A stretch of DNA of 64,000 bases from positions 3,134,001 through 3,198,000 of the forward strand of contig JAOTOL010001636.1 in the NCBI GenBank assembly GCA_034440575.1, written 5' to 3'. Below, in pieces: positions 1 to 10,494 of this stretch (positions within the stretch are counted from its first letter, which is position 1; the number at the start of each line of letters is the position of its first letter). A program made the translations under genes and the position numbers. Source of the stretch: Imbricaverruca yamaguchii. Lineage: Eukaryota; Arthropoda; Thecostraca; Neoverrucidae. Under the pieces are notes generated by a model. The model searched no databases, was not told where the DNA came from, and saw only the letters and a program-made list of their open reading frames with translations.

Positions 1-2
1 CT

Positions 3-803
3 CAGTATGAGGAAGCCGAGGTCAACTACGGACGTTCCAGCCACGATCACGTCAACGTGGACCAGCTTAGTGCCGACCACATCGTCCAAAACTCCTCCGA
101 GCATGACCACGCCCAACAAGACCCCATCAGTCAGAGCAAAATCAGTCCGAACTCCTTCGGTCATGGTCCGGTCGCCCGAAACCCACTCAGCCAAGATCAC
201 GGCATCCATCGAGACCAGTACACCCAAAGTCAGGCTGTATATGGCGACCAGTACACCCGAAGCAGCCAGGCCGTACATGGCGACCAGTACACCCGAAGCA
301 GCCAGGCCGTACATGGCGACCAGTACACCCACAGTCAGACCGTACATGGCGACCAGTACACCCGAAGCAGCCAGGCCGTACATGGCGACCAGTACACCCA
401 CAGTCAGACCGTACATGGCGACCAGTACACCCGAAGCAGCCATGCCGCACATGGCGACCAGTACACCCACAGTCCTCTCGTTCACGGCGACCTCTACGCC
501 CACGGACAGGCGATGCAGGGTGACCACCTGCTGCACGGCCCTATCGTCCTCGCCGACCGCGTCGCACGGCTTCCTGTCATCCATCGCGGCCACCTCGTCC
601 AGAGTACGCCCAGCCACGGCGACCATCTGGCTCGCGGCGCAGCCGGTCTGGCGGATGGCCTCCTCCACTGCGCCGTGGGCCACAGCGATCATCTGCTGGC
701 GGGCGCCGGAGGCCGAGGCGACAGGCTGCTGGATCATCAGCACTGCCAATCACGTGAGCTCAGTCGTCGCGCGGGTGTTTCTGTCGCATCGGTCGCTCTG
801 TAG
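3..803 (+). CDS. 3' end of a gene for a His/Asp-rich 11-residue repeat protein (partial)
   Basis: Unrecognised protein, open at the left edge and ending at a TGA at 801-803; about 266 codons are visible. From about codon 72 it is built of 11-residue units (33 bp) of the type HGDQYTRSSQA/HGDQYTHSQTV. The early units are near-identical; the later ones are diverged but keep the G-D-[HQ]-[LY] core. A multiple of three keeps all frames open, so the frame choice rests on the diverged units: there the Leu codons alternate CTC/CTG and the Asp codons GAC/GAT, while the core residues persist. That looks like selection on this frame. No signal or membrane segment is visible in the part present. It could be an extracellular or structural repeat protein, but that is a guess. 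CTCAG at 1-5 could be a splice acceptor, so this may be a terminal exon. A non-coding minisatellite remains possible. Confidence 0.5.
   Translation, partial: QYEEAEVNYGRSSHDHVNVDQLSADHIVQNSSEHDHAQQDPISQSKISPNSFGHGPVARNPLSQDHGIHRDQYTQSQAVYGDQYTRSSQAVHGDQYTRSSQAVHGDQYTHSQTVHGDQYTRSSQAVHGDQYTHSQTVHGDQYTRSSHAAHGDQYTHSPLVHGDLYAHGQAMQGDHLLHGPIVLADRVARLPVIHRGHLVQSTPSHGDHLARGAAGLADGLLHCAVGHSDHLLAGAGGRGDRLLDHQHCQSRELSRRAGVSVASVAL
187..480 (+). repeat. 33-bp minisatellite inside the left-edge coding region
   Basis: Tandem 33-bp units of the form GGCGACCAGTACACCC plus a variable half (CGAAGCAGCCAGGCCGTACAT or ACAGTCAGACCGTACAT). Two half-types alternate, so there is also a higher-order 66-bp period. 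The unit length is exactly 11 codons. Confidence 0.85.
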
Positions 804-2431
804 GATGAACCGTGCGACGACGACGATTTGGCACTTTGTTGAATCATGTTTTTATTCGCATGGGAAGCACATTCTCAACTACAGATCAAGTTATCAAACT
901 TCAGATTGACAGTGGCGTGAAAACAGGCACATAATGTGCACGATGCGCATAAAAAATACGTAAAAAGTAGGTATTGGCGGTCAAATGTAACCGAAATGAC
1001 CGATGTGACATTTGCTTAACGTAAATTCTGACACAAGATGAAGGTTTAGCATAGTCATAGAGAACGCGACCTGACATCCTGACATAGGACAGGCGTACAC
1101 GTGTTGGTTAAAACCATGGTAGCACGATAACCAGGTCAGATTTTCACACCCCGTCTTCGGGGGTGGGGGAAGACCCCTAGGGCCCGGAAATGGCCTCATA
1201 TTTATGCTAAGCTGATTATGGGACTATCAAACAATATTTTATGCTCCCATTCCTGATAAAAACTCGCACGATTAAATAATTCGCATAACGTGTGTTAACA
1301 CGCACGCCATTTGAAAGCTAATTACACAGCGAATGCCACACATAGTCACAGTAGTGCATCATGAGCCAATATTGGCAGCGACCTTAGGTCACTGACCTGT
1401 CCTTAACCACAAATTCATGACATACGTATTGTAAACATTTCCAAGTTATAATTACGTGGTAAGCTCCATTTAAATGTATTTTCACGTGTGCGCACCCAAA
1501 AAATGAAAAATTGTTTTCGGACAATGACCTAGACAATGACCTATGGCCTTGCCTATGATTCATAGTCTTGGTTTCATTAGATAATTTAGGTTACACAATA
1601 CATTTTGATAGTAATTAGGTCATGAAGACTCAAAATAAACCATACCATCTGAGTGCTAAAGAGGTTTTGACCACTTAACTCACTTCTTTATAGGGCATCA
1701 AGTCACTCGACAGAGGTCACTCGATTTGGAAAAGGAACGTATCATATGCTTACATGCATATCAAGGGAAAAAGCCGGTGGAAAGAATATACATATTACAA
1801 AAATAGGAAAACTGGTCTAAAATTGGCAGTCAAACTCAGGTCGCTAACCCGACTAAGAAACAGAAAACAGAAATCCAGGATATACAATTTCTAGGTACTG
1901 CCTAATTGCACGCAGGTACAAGTTTTCATTTAAAAGAGTTATCGATCCTAAAACATTTTTGGATGTGGTCATCCTTGACCCGAACTAGGTCAATGACCTT
2001 ACATGACCCGATGTTGAAACTTCCACATCCAACCCAAAAAAAGTGAAGGGAATGGTATTACAATTTGCGACGCTGCGTGCCACCATTTTCCATCGGATTC
2101 GCGGGAAATCTGTGGGGGGGGGGGGGAGGAGCGTAAGAAGAAACCCTCTGATACGAAGTGGGATGAAATAAGCTTCGCTTCACGGTATCAACCCTTACAT
2201 ACGGGATATACAACAGAATGCCATGCATGAGCCTTGCGACTTGTGCCTGGAGGTACAGAGGAAAATTTCGAGCGAAATAGCAAAGAGTCTATTTTTAGAC
2301 TCTTAAATGGAGTCTATTTTTGGCGAGGGTGGACGAAACATCGTTCTCAGCTACTTGAAGATACAATATGTTCATGTGATCCTATCAAAACCGTGGTGAG
2401 AGGCATTGAGTTGGTCGAGGTATGCGAATGT
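804..2431. other. Non-coding spacer, AT-richer
   Basis: No convincing exon is seen on either strand. A G-run lies at 2115-2127. The short reading frames lack homology, coding bias or splice context. Confidence 0.5.
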
Positions 2432-2600
2432 TGGTTGGTTGGTTTTTGGTTTTCACGACACATCGACCGTTGAGTCATGTAGCGTCGCCAATCTCTCACG
2501 CCGATTGGTCGCGGGCGAAGAGTAGCGACAGGTGAGACCCGAACCCACAACCTTTCGATTGTAAGACGAGCAACTTACCCCTAGGCTACTCGTCCACAGA
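2432..2600 (-). mobile_element. tRNA-derived SINE, 169 bp, with target-site duplication
   Basis: Read on the minus strand, a tRNA-like head begins near 2596. It has an A-box-like segment (TAGCCTAGGGGTAAGTTG), a loop with TTACAA (Val-UAC-like anticodon region) and a B-box-like GGGTTCGGGTCTC. An unrelated body follows, ending in a short (AACC)n tail, seen on the plus strand as TTGGTTGGTTGG at 2431-2442. Flanking direct repeats TATGCGAATGT (2421-2431) and TATGTGAATGT (2601-2611) match at 10 of 11 positions and fit a target-site duplication. Related fragments lie near 30,940-31,075 and 57,806-57,860. Confidence 0.8.
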
Positions 2601-2918
2601 TATGTGAATGTGATAGGGATAATCGTTGTCAGGCAACCCTTTCACTTACGACAGAAAAAGCGTAGAGAATGCACCATGGAAACTAGTGATGCACGTTTTG
2701 AAGTTGGAAACGCACGTGAATATCAAAAGTACATAGCGTTGTGCACCTGGGGACCCCGTGAGCGGCTGCCACCGGGTCGGGCAGCAGCCGGCCAGATGTG
2801 TGGCCCGGGGGTGGTGCGCTGGTCCTGCGCCGTGGTGGACTGCGGCGTCTGTGGCCGACAGGTGCCGGACGCGCTCCACTGATGTCAGGTGTCGCTGTTC
2901 CGACGCCGTGCTATGCGT

Positions 2919-3993
2919 ACGACACAGCACCGCCCCTCACCTCCACCGGAGCCTGCTGCGACACCTCCGCCCTCCAGGTACGACACAGCACCGCGCCTCA
3001 CCTCCACCGGAGCCTGCTGCGACCCCACCGCCCCTCACCTCCACCGGAGCCTGCTGCGACCCCACCGCCCCTCACCTCCACCGGAGCCTGCTGCGACCCC
3101 ACCGCCCCTCAGCCACGACACAGCACCGCCCCACCCCACCGCCCTCACCTCCACCCGCCTGCTGCGACACCACCGCCCCTCACCTCCACCGGAGCCTGCT
3201 GCGCACACCTCCGCCCTCCAGGTACGACACAGCACCGCCCCTCACCTCCACCGGAGCCTGCTGCGACCCCACCGCCCTCACCTCCACCAGCCTGCTGCGA
3301 CCCCACAGCCTGCTGCGACCCCCCGCCCTCCAGGTACGACACAGCACCGCCCCTCACCTCCACCGGAGCCTGCTGCGACCCCACCGCCCTCCAGGTACGA
3401 CACAGCACCGCGCCTCACCTCCACCACAGCCTGCTGCGACCCCACCGCCCCTCACCTCCACCGGAGCCTGCTGCGACCCCACCGCCCCTCACCTCCACCG
3501 CAGCCTGCTGCGACCCCACCGCCCCTCACCTCCACCGGAGCCTGCTGCGACCCCACCGCCCTCCAGGTACGACACAGCACCGCGCCTCACCTCCACCGGA
3601 GCCTGCTGCGACCCCACCGCCCTCCAGGTACGACACAGCACCGCGCCTCACCTCCACCACAGCCTGCTGCGACCCCACCGCCCCTCACCTCCACCGGAGC
3701 CTGCTGCGACCCCACCGCCCTCACCTCCACCGGAGCCTGCTGCGACCCCACCGCCTCACCTCCACCGCCTGCGACCCCACCGCCCTCCAGGTACGACACA
3801 GCACCGCCCCTCACCTCCACCACAGCCTGCTGCGACCCCACCCCCCCCCCAGCTGCTGCGACACAGCACCGCCCCTCACCTCCACCACAGCCTGCTGCGA
3901 CCCCACCGCCCCTCACCTCCACCGGAGCCTGCTGCGACCCCACCGCCCTCCAGGTACGACACAGCACCGCCCCTCACCTCCACCACAGCCTGT
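2919..3993. repeat. Minisatellite, about 37-bp GC-rich unit with an optional 22-bp insert
   Basis: Around 27 units of the core CTCACCTCCACCGGAGCCTG with CTGCGACCCCACCGCC, some carrying an added CTCCAGGTACGACACAGCAC. All frames stay open for long stretches because the unit lacks stops. The minus strand of each unit reads GTGGAGGTGAGG, which resembles a splice donor; the insert gives CCAGGTACG on the plus strand. Confidence 0.9.
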
Positions 3994-4727
3994 CCACACC
4001 ACACCCACCGTTCTCCAAGTTCATAGAGCGATGATCGGCAGCACCTGTAGCCACTGCCAACGCTCGCTCCGGAGGAATGTAAGTAATCAGCTGTGCAGGT
4101 AGTTGCCTGCTCGCAGCTAGCACGGGCGCAGTGCGCTCAACTTGTTTTGTGCTGAGCTTACTTGGACTTAAATCCGAGTGGAGTATAGTGAAATGAGAGT
4201 CGGCTCCATGCCTTTGCAGTGACATGGCCGCCTCATCCATCCCAAGACCGCTAGCCACATGGCATGAACGCATGTCACTGTGATCCTCCGAAGTCCAGAC
4301 TCAAACAGGTTTTAAGCTCAAAACTCCAACAGACTCCAACGTTTGCCTACTGCTGAAGTGGTCTTTCCAAAGTGTAAGCCATGGTCATGGCCATAATTCG
4401 TCCCTTGGCTGTATCACTGACTTGCACCCTTTGTAAAGTAAACCTCATCTAAGTATCCGTCGTAATTTGTTACACCGCCGTTTTCGGTAGGCCCTGTAGC
4501 TGTCACTCCATGTGCTGGCAACTGAAGCTGACGCGGACATGTGTCCGGTGCTCGCAGCGCAACGTGATGGCCTCGCGATGAGCTGTCGTTCCGTTTCAGT
4601 GGTACGGCCCAGCCATGTGCAGTGTGGCACCTGAGCCGGTCCAGGTGGCGCCCTCCCAGCTGGGTACGCCTGGCACCGCCGCCTCCTGCCCGATGCAGGT
4701 GAGCTGTCGCCACCCAACTGGCACCGC

Positions 4728-5240
4728 AGGTGGTGCCTTCAGCGGGACACTGGTGCTGTGTGTCAGCCTGGCAGGTTTATCCCACCGATGCCGCGGGTAG
4801 TGCCTTCAGCGGCACACTGGTGCTGTGTGTCAGTCTGTCAGGCACATCTCGCCGTAACCGCGGGTGGTGCCTTCAGCGGCACACTGGTGCTGTGTGTCAG
4901 TCTGTCAGGCACATCTCACCGACACCGCAGGTGGTGCCTTCAGCGGCACACTGGTACTCTGTGTCAGTCTGTCAGGCACATCTCACCGACACCGCAGGTG
5001 GTTTGGGGCCTAACATGGTGCTGTATGTCAGCCTGGCAGGTTTATCCCACCGATCCGCGGGTGGCGCCTTCAGCGGCACACTGGTGCTTGTGTCAGTCTG
5101 TCAGGCACTCTCGCCGACACCGCGGTGGTGCCTTCAGCGGCACACTGGTGCTCTGTGTCAGTCTGTCAGGAATTGCCGCCGACACCGCAGGTGGTGCCTT
5201 CAGCGGCACACTGGTGCTGTGTGTCAGACTGTCAGACATA
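4728..5240. repeat. Minisatellite, about 60-67-bp unit
   Basis: Eight or so units of the form GGTGGTGCCTTCAGCGGCAC followed by ACTGGTGCTGTGTGTCAGTC and a variable end (TGTCAGGCACATCTCACCGA). The units are diverged. Some contain CCGCAGGTGG. Confidence 0.85.
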
Positions 5241-5589
5241 CCTCATCACACTGTGACCGTCATCTTGTGATGTACGGTGGCGATGTGATGTGGAACTATG
5301 TGTCCGTGACGTGATCAGGATCTTCTTCGAGCATGTTAACCGGAAGAGGAGAGAGGCTCAACTTCCAGATAAAAGGCGCCAATATTCTAGTTGGACGACA
5401 AATGGTGCCAACACAAAAGTCGAAGATGCGAAGCTTGACTACTAGACTCCCAGCGAGATTGCATTTTCTGACACGGGATAACTAAGTTTTTTTAGCAAAA
5501 TGAAAGTTTCCCGGGGACAAAATGAGGCTTGTGCCAAAACCGGCGGGCCGTTGTCCCAAAATGCCCTATTTATTCCGAAAGTCTCAGTG

Positions 5590-5882
5590 CGACGCTGTGT
5601 ACCGCTGTGTACCGCTATGTACCGCTGTGTACCGCTGTATACCGATGTGCATCGCTGTGTACCGCTATGACCTCTGTGATCGCCATCTTCCGCTGTGTAT
5701 CGCGTGTCGCTGTGTACTTCGATGTGCATCGCTGTGTACCGCTGTGTACCGATGTGCATCGCTGTGTACCGCTGTGTACCGATGTGTACCGCTGTGTACC
5801 GCTGTGTACCGATGTGCATCGCTGTGTACCGCTATGTACCTCTGTATCGCCATCTTCCGCTATGTACCGCTGTGTACCGCTG
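5590..5882. repeat. Short-period array, 9-10-bp GCTGTGTACC motif
   Basis: Degenerate tandem copies of GCTGTGTACC / GATGTGCATC. The overlapping Cys/Val/Tyr-rich reading frames on both strands are by-products of the motif, not genes. Confidence 0.85.
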
Positions 5883-5996
5883 TTCCGGTCAGGCCGGCGT
5901 GTACCAACACCCGGCTCGGCTGCGGTGCGGCCCTCCGCCGGCGGCCGAGTCGTGTCGCCGCGGCAGTCCGCTGGTTCGTCTGCCCGTGGTGCGACC

Positions 5997-6480
5997 GCCC
6001 GTCTACACCAGGTAGGCCGGCGCTGGTCCTGCTGACTGGCTGGTGCCGCCGTCCGCACCAGGTAGGCCGGCGCTGGTCCTGCTGACTGGCTGGTGCCGCC
6101 GTCTACACCAGGTAGGCCAGCGCTGGTCCTGCTGACTTGCAGGTGCCGCCGTCCGCACCAGGTAGGCCGGCGCTGGTCCTGCTGACTGGCTGGTGCCGCC
6201 GTCCGCACCAGGTAGGCCGGCGCTGGTCCTGCTGACTGGCTGGTGCCGCCGTCCGCACCAGGTAGGCCGGCGCTGGTCCTGTTGACTGGCTGGTGCCGCC
6301 GTCTACACCAGGTAGGCCGGCGCTGGTCCTGCTGACTGGCTGGTGCCGCCGTCTACACCAGGTAGGCCAGCGCTGGTCTGTTGACTGGCTGGTGCCGCCG
6401 TCCGCACCAGGTAGGCCGGCGCTGGTCCTGCTGACTGGCTGGTGCCGCCGTCTACACCAGGTAGGCCGGCGCTGGCTGGC
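5997..6480. repeat. Minisatellite, about 59-60-bp unit
   Basis: Eight near-identical units containing ACCAGGTAGGCCGGCGCTGG, TCCTGCTGACTGGCTGGTGC and CGCCGTCTACACC or CGCCGTCCGCACC. The high identity between units suggests recent expansion. Each unit has CACCAGGTAGG, resembling a 5' splice site. Confidence 0.9.
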
Positions 6481-6499
6481 TGGTGCCGGAACGGCCGTT

Positions 6500-7830
6500 G
6501 TATCAGCCTGATGTGTGGCAGGTCGGGCGGGGACGGGTGTTGTAACAACCAGATCTGTGGCAGGTCTGACTGGGACGGGTGTTGTAACAGCTCGGTGTGT
6601 GGCAGGTCAGACTGTGATGGGTGTTGACAGCTCTGTGTGAGGCAGGTCAGACTGTGATGGGTATTGCGACAGATCTGTGTGAGGCAGGTCAGACTGTGAT
6701 GGGTGTTGTGACAGATCTGTGTGTGGCAGGTCGGACTAGGACGGGTGTTGTGACAGCTCTGTGTGTGGCAGGTCGGACTGTGACGAGTGTTGACAGCTCT
6801 GTGTGTGGCAGGTCAGACTGGGACGGGTGTTGTGACAGCTCTGTGTGTGGCAGGTCGGACTGTGACGAGTGTTGACAGCTCTGTGTGTGGCAGGTCAGAC
6901 TGTGATGGGTGTTGTGACAGCTCTGTGTGTGGCAGATAGGACTGGGACTGGTGTTGACAGCTCTGTGTGTGACAGGTCAGACTGTGACGGGTGTTGACAG
7001 CTCTGTGTGTGGCAGGTCGGACGGTGACGGTTGTTGTGACAGCTCGGTGTGTGGCAGGTCAGACTGTGGTTGACAGTGGTGTGTGGCAGGTCGGACTGGG
7101 ACAGGTGTTGTAGCAACTCTGTGCGTGACAGGTAAGACTGTGACGGGTGTTGTAACAGCTCTGTGTGTGGCAGGTCGGACTGTGACGGTTGTGTGTTGAC
7201 AGCTCTGTGTGTGGCAGGTCAGACTGTGACGGGTGTTGACAGCTCTGTGTGTGGCAGGTCGGACTGGGACGGGTGTTGTGACAGCTCGGTGTGTGGCAGG
7301 TCAGACTGTGACGGGTGTTGACAGCTCTGTGTGTGGCAGGTCGGACTGGGACGGGTGTTGACAGCTCTGTGTGTGGCAGGTCAGACTGTGACGGGTGTTG
7401 AACAGCTCTGTGTGTGGCAGGTCAGACTGTGACGGGTGTTGACAGCTCTGTGTGTGGCAGGTCAGACTGTGACGGGTGTTGACAGCTCTGTGTGTGGCAG
7501 GTCGGACTGGGACGGGTGTTGACAGCTCTGTGTGTGGCAGGGACTGTGACGGGTGTTGTGACAGCTCGGTGTGTGGCAGGTCGGACTGTGACGGGTGTTG
7601 ACAGCTCTGTGTGTGGCAGGTCGGACTGTGACGGGTGTTGACAGCTCTGTGTGTGGCAGGTCAGACTGTGACGGGTGTTGACAGCTCTGTGTGTGGCAGG
7701 TCGGACTGTGACGGGTGTTGACAGTTCTGTGTGTGGCAGGTCGGACTGTGACGGGTGTTGACAGCTCGGTGTGTGGCAGGTCAGACTGTGACGGGTGTTG
7801 ACAGCTCTGTGTGTGGCAGGTCGGACTGGT
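6500..7830. repeat. Minisatellite, about 37-45-bp unit, some 1.3 kb
   Basis: More than 30 units of GACAGCTCTGTGTGTGGCAG followed by GTCGGACTGTGACGGGTGTT or GTCAGACTGTGACGGGTGTT, with GTTGT length variants. Each unit carries GGCAGGTCAGAC or GGCAGGTCGGAC. It follows directly after the 60-bp array. Confidence 0.9.
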
Positions 7831-8029
7831 GTGCCGAGTCGGCGGTGGGTCCGACGTCGGTTTCAGCCGCCTCTCTGTGGGGCTCTTCTCCTGTCTACCT
7901 GCACTCGGCCCGCAGTCCAAACATCGAGGATTTGGTCACGTCATGCGACAGTGGAGATCTGATCTGAGACACTGGAGACCTGAAGAACCGATCAAAGCGC
8001 TCTGGAGGTCACAGGAGGCGAAATATTAT

Positions 8030-8235
8030 CCTCCGAGTACCTGAGTGGCGTGGCCTGACCTGACGCTCTGAGTACCTGAGCGGCGTGGCCTGACCCGACC
8101 ATCTGAGTACCTGAGCGGCGTGGCCTGACTTGACCCTCTTGGTACCTGAGCGGCGTGGCCTGACCTGACGCTCCGAGTACCTGAGCGGCGTGGCCTGACC
8201 TGATCCTCCAAGTACCTGAGCGGCGTGGCCTGAAC
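8030..8235. repeat. Minisatellite, 37-bp unit
   Basis: Five to six units of TGAGTACCTGAGCGGCGTGG plus CCTGACCTGACGCTC. The minus strand reads GCTCAGGTACTC in each unit. Confidence 0.85.
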
Positions 8236-8870
8236 ATTCGGAGACGTGAGCACCGAGCATCTACCCTTTGGATATTTGAACAGCCAAACTGTGCCATCTG
8301 GATATGTGAGCAGGTGAAACTGAGCGCTGATAGCACATGCACAGCAAATAACCGGAGCAAACCTGGATAAACAGGAGTGTCCACTGTGCATATTTGAAGT
8401 TCCCGTGAACAATCAAGTTGCGTGGTCGGTCTCCAATGACCTGACGAGTTTGTCAATATCACCTGCAGAACAGGCACCAACAATGGTAGTCTTAGCATGT
8501 GAAAATGGCGTATATATCCAGATCTCGGCGCACTCCAACGAGAGCAGCTTGGCATGCGACAGGAACGGCTCTCAGAACATGCTTCTGATCGTGATTATCA
8601 AACGAGCTCGAGAGGTTTACCGCATGCCGCATTGATCGCGCCGCACCTACCGCGACTTAATTTGCGTTCGCAGCTATTTTCGTTCACTTTATGCTCGCAT
8701 TGTTCGTTGTGTTTTGTCGCACACGCAGCTTAGCGCATCGCTGCTAAAAATGGCATGGCTTTGCATGACACAAGTTCATCATCGTTCACGTTGAGAATAC
8801 ACGTTGCCTTTGACGGGTCGCGGATGCCTTTCTCTGCAGTGTCTGGTCGTGCGGTGCTGGACTGAACTGC
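8236..8870. other. Spacer without a recognisable gene
   Basis: Unique sequence, moderate GC. No exon, RNA or element could be supported. Confidence 0.4.
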
Positions 8871-8872
8871 CT

Positions 8873-8965
8873 CCGACACTATACCTGCCTCCTATGTTGT
8901 GCCTCCGACATATACCTGCCTCCTATGTTGTGCCTCCGACATTGAACTTCCTCCTATGTTGTGGC
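8873..8965. repeat. Short tandem repeat, about 30-bp unit, 3 copies
   Basis: Three copies of ATACCTGCCTCCTATGTTGT followed by GCCTCCGACAT; the last copy is diverged. Confidence 0.75.
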
Positions 8966-9100
8966 GGACGCATGACGTGGCAGCAGCGGAAGTAACTGCG
9001 TCACGGCACCCATGACTCGACAACTGCGCCAAATCGGGCTCCCACAGCCGAGTGGTGTCCGTTAGAGAGGTTGTTGGCTTCCACGCTGGGCAGCTGCGAA

Positions 9101-9280
<180 letters not shown>

Positions 9281-9289
9281 TATGTACCC

Positions 9290-10075
9290 GATGCCAAGAT
9301 ATTTCGGACGATTGCATAAGAAGAGCGAACATAAGGTGGCCACATACATGGATGCCCGATTATCTGCTGCAGTATAAAAGAGCTACCATGGATAACGTGT
9401 GCAGAGCTGTAGACGGTATGCCGTGTACTCGGCGCACATGAAGTACACGTTATCCATACACAAGGCCATGGCTGATATTGTAGCATCACAGAAGTCTAAC
9501 TTCTGGGTAGTGATTTCTGTCTTTCTGATATAATCGTTGCTTCCTCGTGGTCTCAAAGCTTGCTTTGTTTCACTGCGCCTCACCCGGCTTAAGTTTAAGA
9601 TTTGTTGTTAGACATTTACTAACGCTAAGCAATGCTCGTTGGTGTCGGTGTGGTGGGTTGACCGTTAACTATTCTTAACTGAATACAAGTTGAATTCGAA
9701 TGCATACATGTGTTAGGTTTGTTTAAACCTAATGTGTAACTGCGTATAATATTCGATGGCATATAAAGGGCATACCAAGAAATACAATGAAATATAATGG
9801 AAGACATTAAATAATGAATGCATGAAAATGCGGAAATGAAAATATTCGCTTTGTGATGTCTCCCGGCTGCCATCAGAATTTAACGCGCCACAAATTTACA
9901 CTGAACCTCGTAAAAACAACCCATACTCATTGAAAGTCAGAAACCTTTCCTGAACATATGGAACGGCTCCAGAGCAACCGAAATTGAATTGAATATAATT
10001 TCGCTCAGCCAATCTTGAACTGTTCTATTTAGGCCTCAAATTTTCCGAAAATTATGGAAAATACCGGCAAGTTTC
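9290..10075. other. AT-rich spacer
   Basis: No supported gene or repeat family was seen here. Confidence 0.4.
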
Positions 10076-10077
10076 CT

Positions 10078-10375
10078 CGCCTGAGCACACTGAGATCATC
10101 TGACGAGGCCTTGGACGCGTCAACAGGTCGCCTCAAATGGGCACACCGAGGTCATCTGACGAGGCCTTGGACAGGTCGCCTCACCTGAGCACACCGAGGT
10201 CACCTGACGCCTGCCTTGGACAGGTCGCCTCACCTGAGCACACCGAGGTCACCTGACGCGGTCTTGGACGCGCAGACAGGTCGCCTCACCTGAGCACACC
10301 GAGGTCACCTGACGAGACCTTAGAAAGGTCACCTCACCTGAGTACACCGAGGTCACCTGACGCGGCCTTGTATCA
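10078..10375. repeat. Minisatellite, about 44-56-bp unit, just upstream of a gene
   Basis: Six units of CACCTGAGCACACCGAGGTC followed by ACCTGACG and CCTTGGACAGGTCGCCT. It ends about 120 bp before the start codon of the membrane-protein gene at 10,495. The minus strand of each unit reads CTCAGGTGAGG, a very good splice-donor match. Confidence 0.9.
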
Positions 10376-10494
10376 ATTGCCGGGCGTAATCGCCGTCTGA
10401 TGACGTCACAGACGGGCTGTTATCAGCCGTGTGCTACACGACCGATAGTCGCCAGCTCGCGCGACGACGCCAATGTTCGCCGCGGCTCTCGGTC

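Noticed and set aside
2758..4102. Three overlapping long Pro/Cys/Thr-rich frames.
   Set aside because: All three frames of the same minisatellite stay open; none shows coding constraint, a proper start or a splice context.
5997..7830. CRISPR-like array.
   Set aside because: Units are contiguous tandem repeats without unique spacers, in a eukaryotic genome with introns.
10429..10494. Upstream in-frame start for the membrane-protein gene.
   Set aside because: It is GTG and adds a polar stretch ahead of a good signal peptide; ATG 10495 gives a standard N-terminus.
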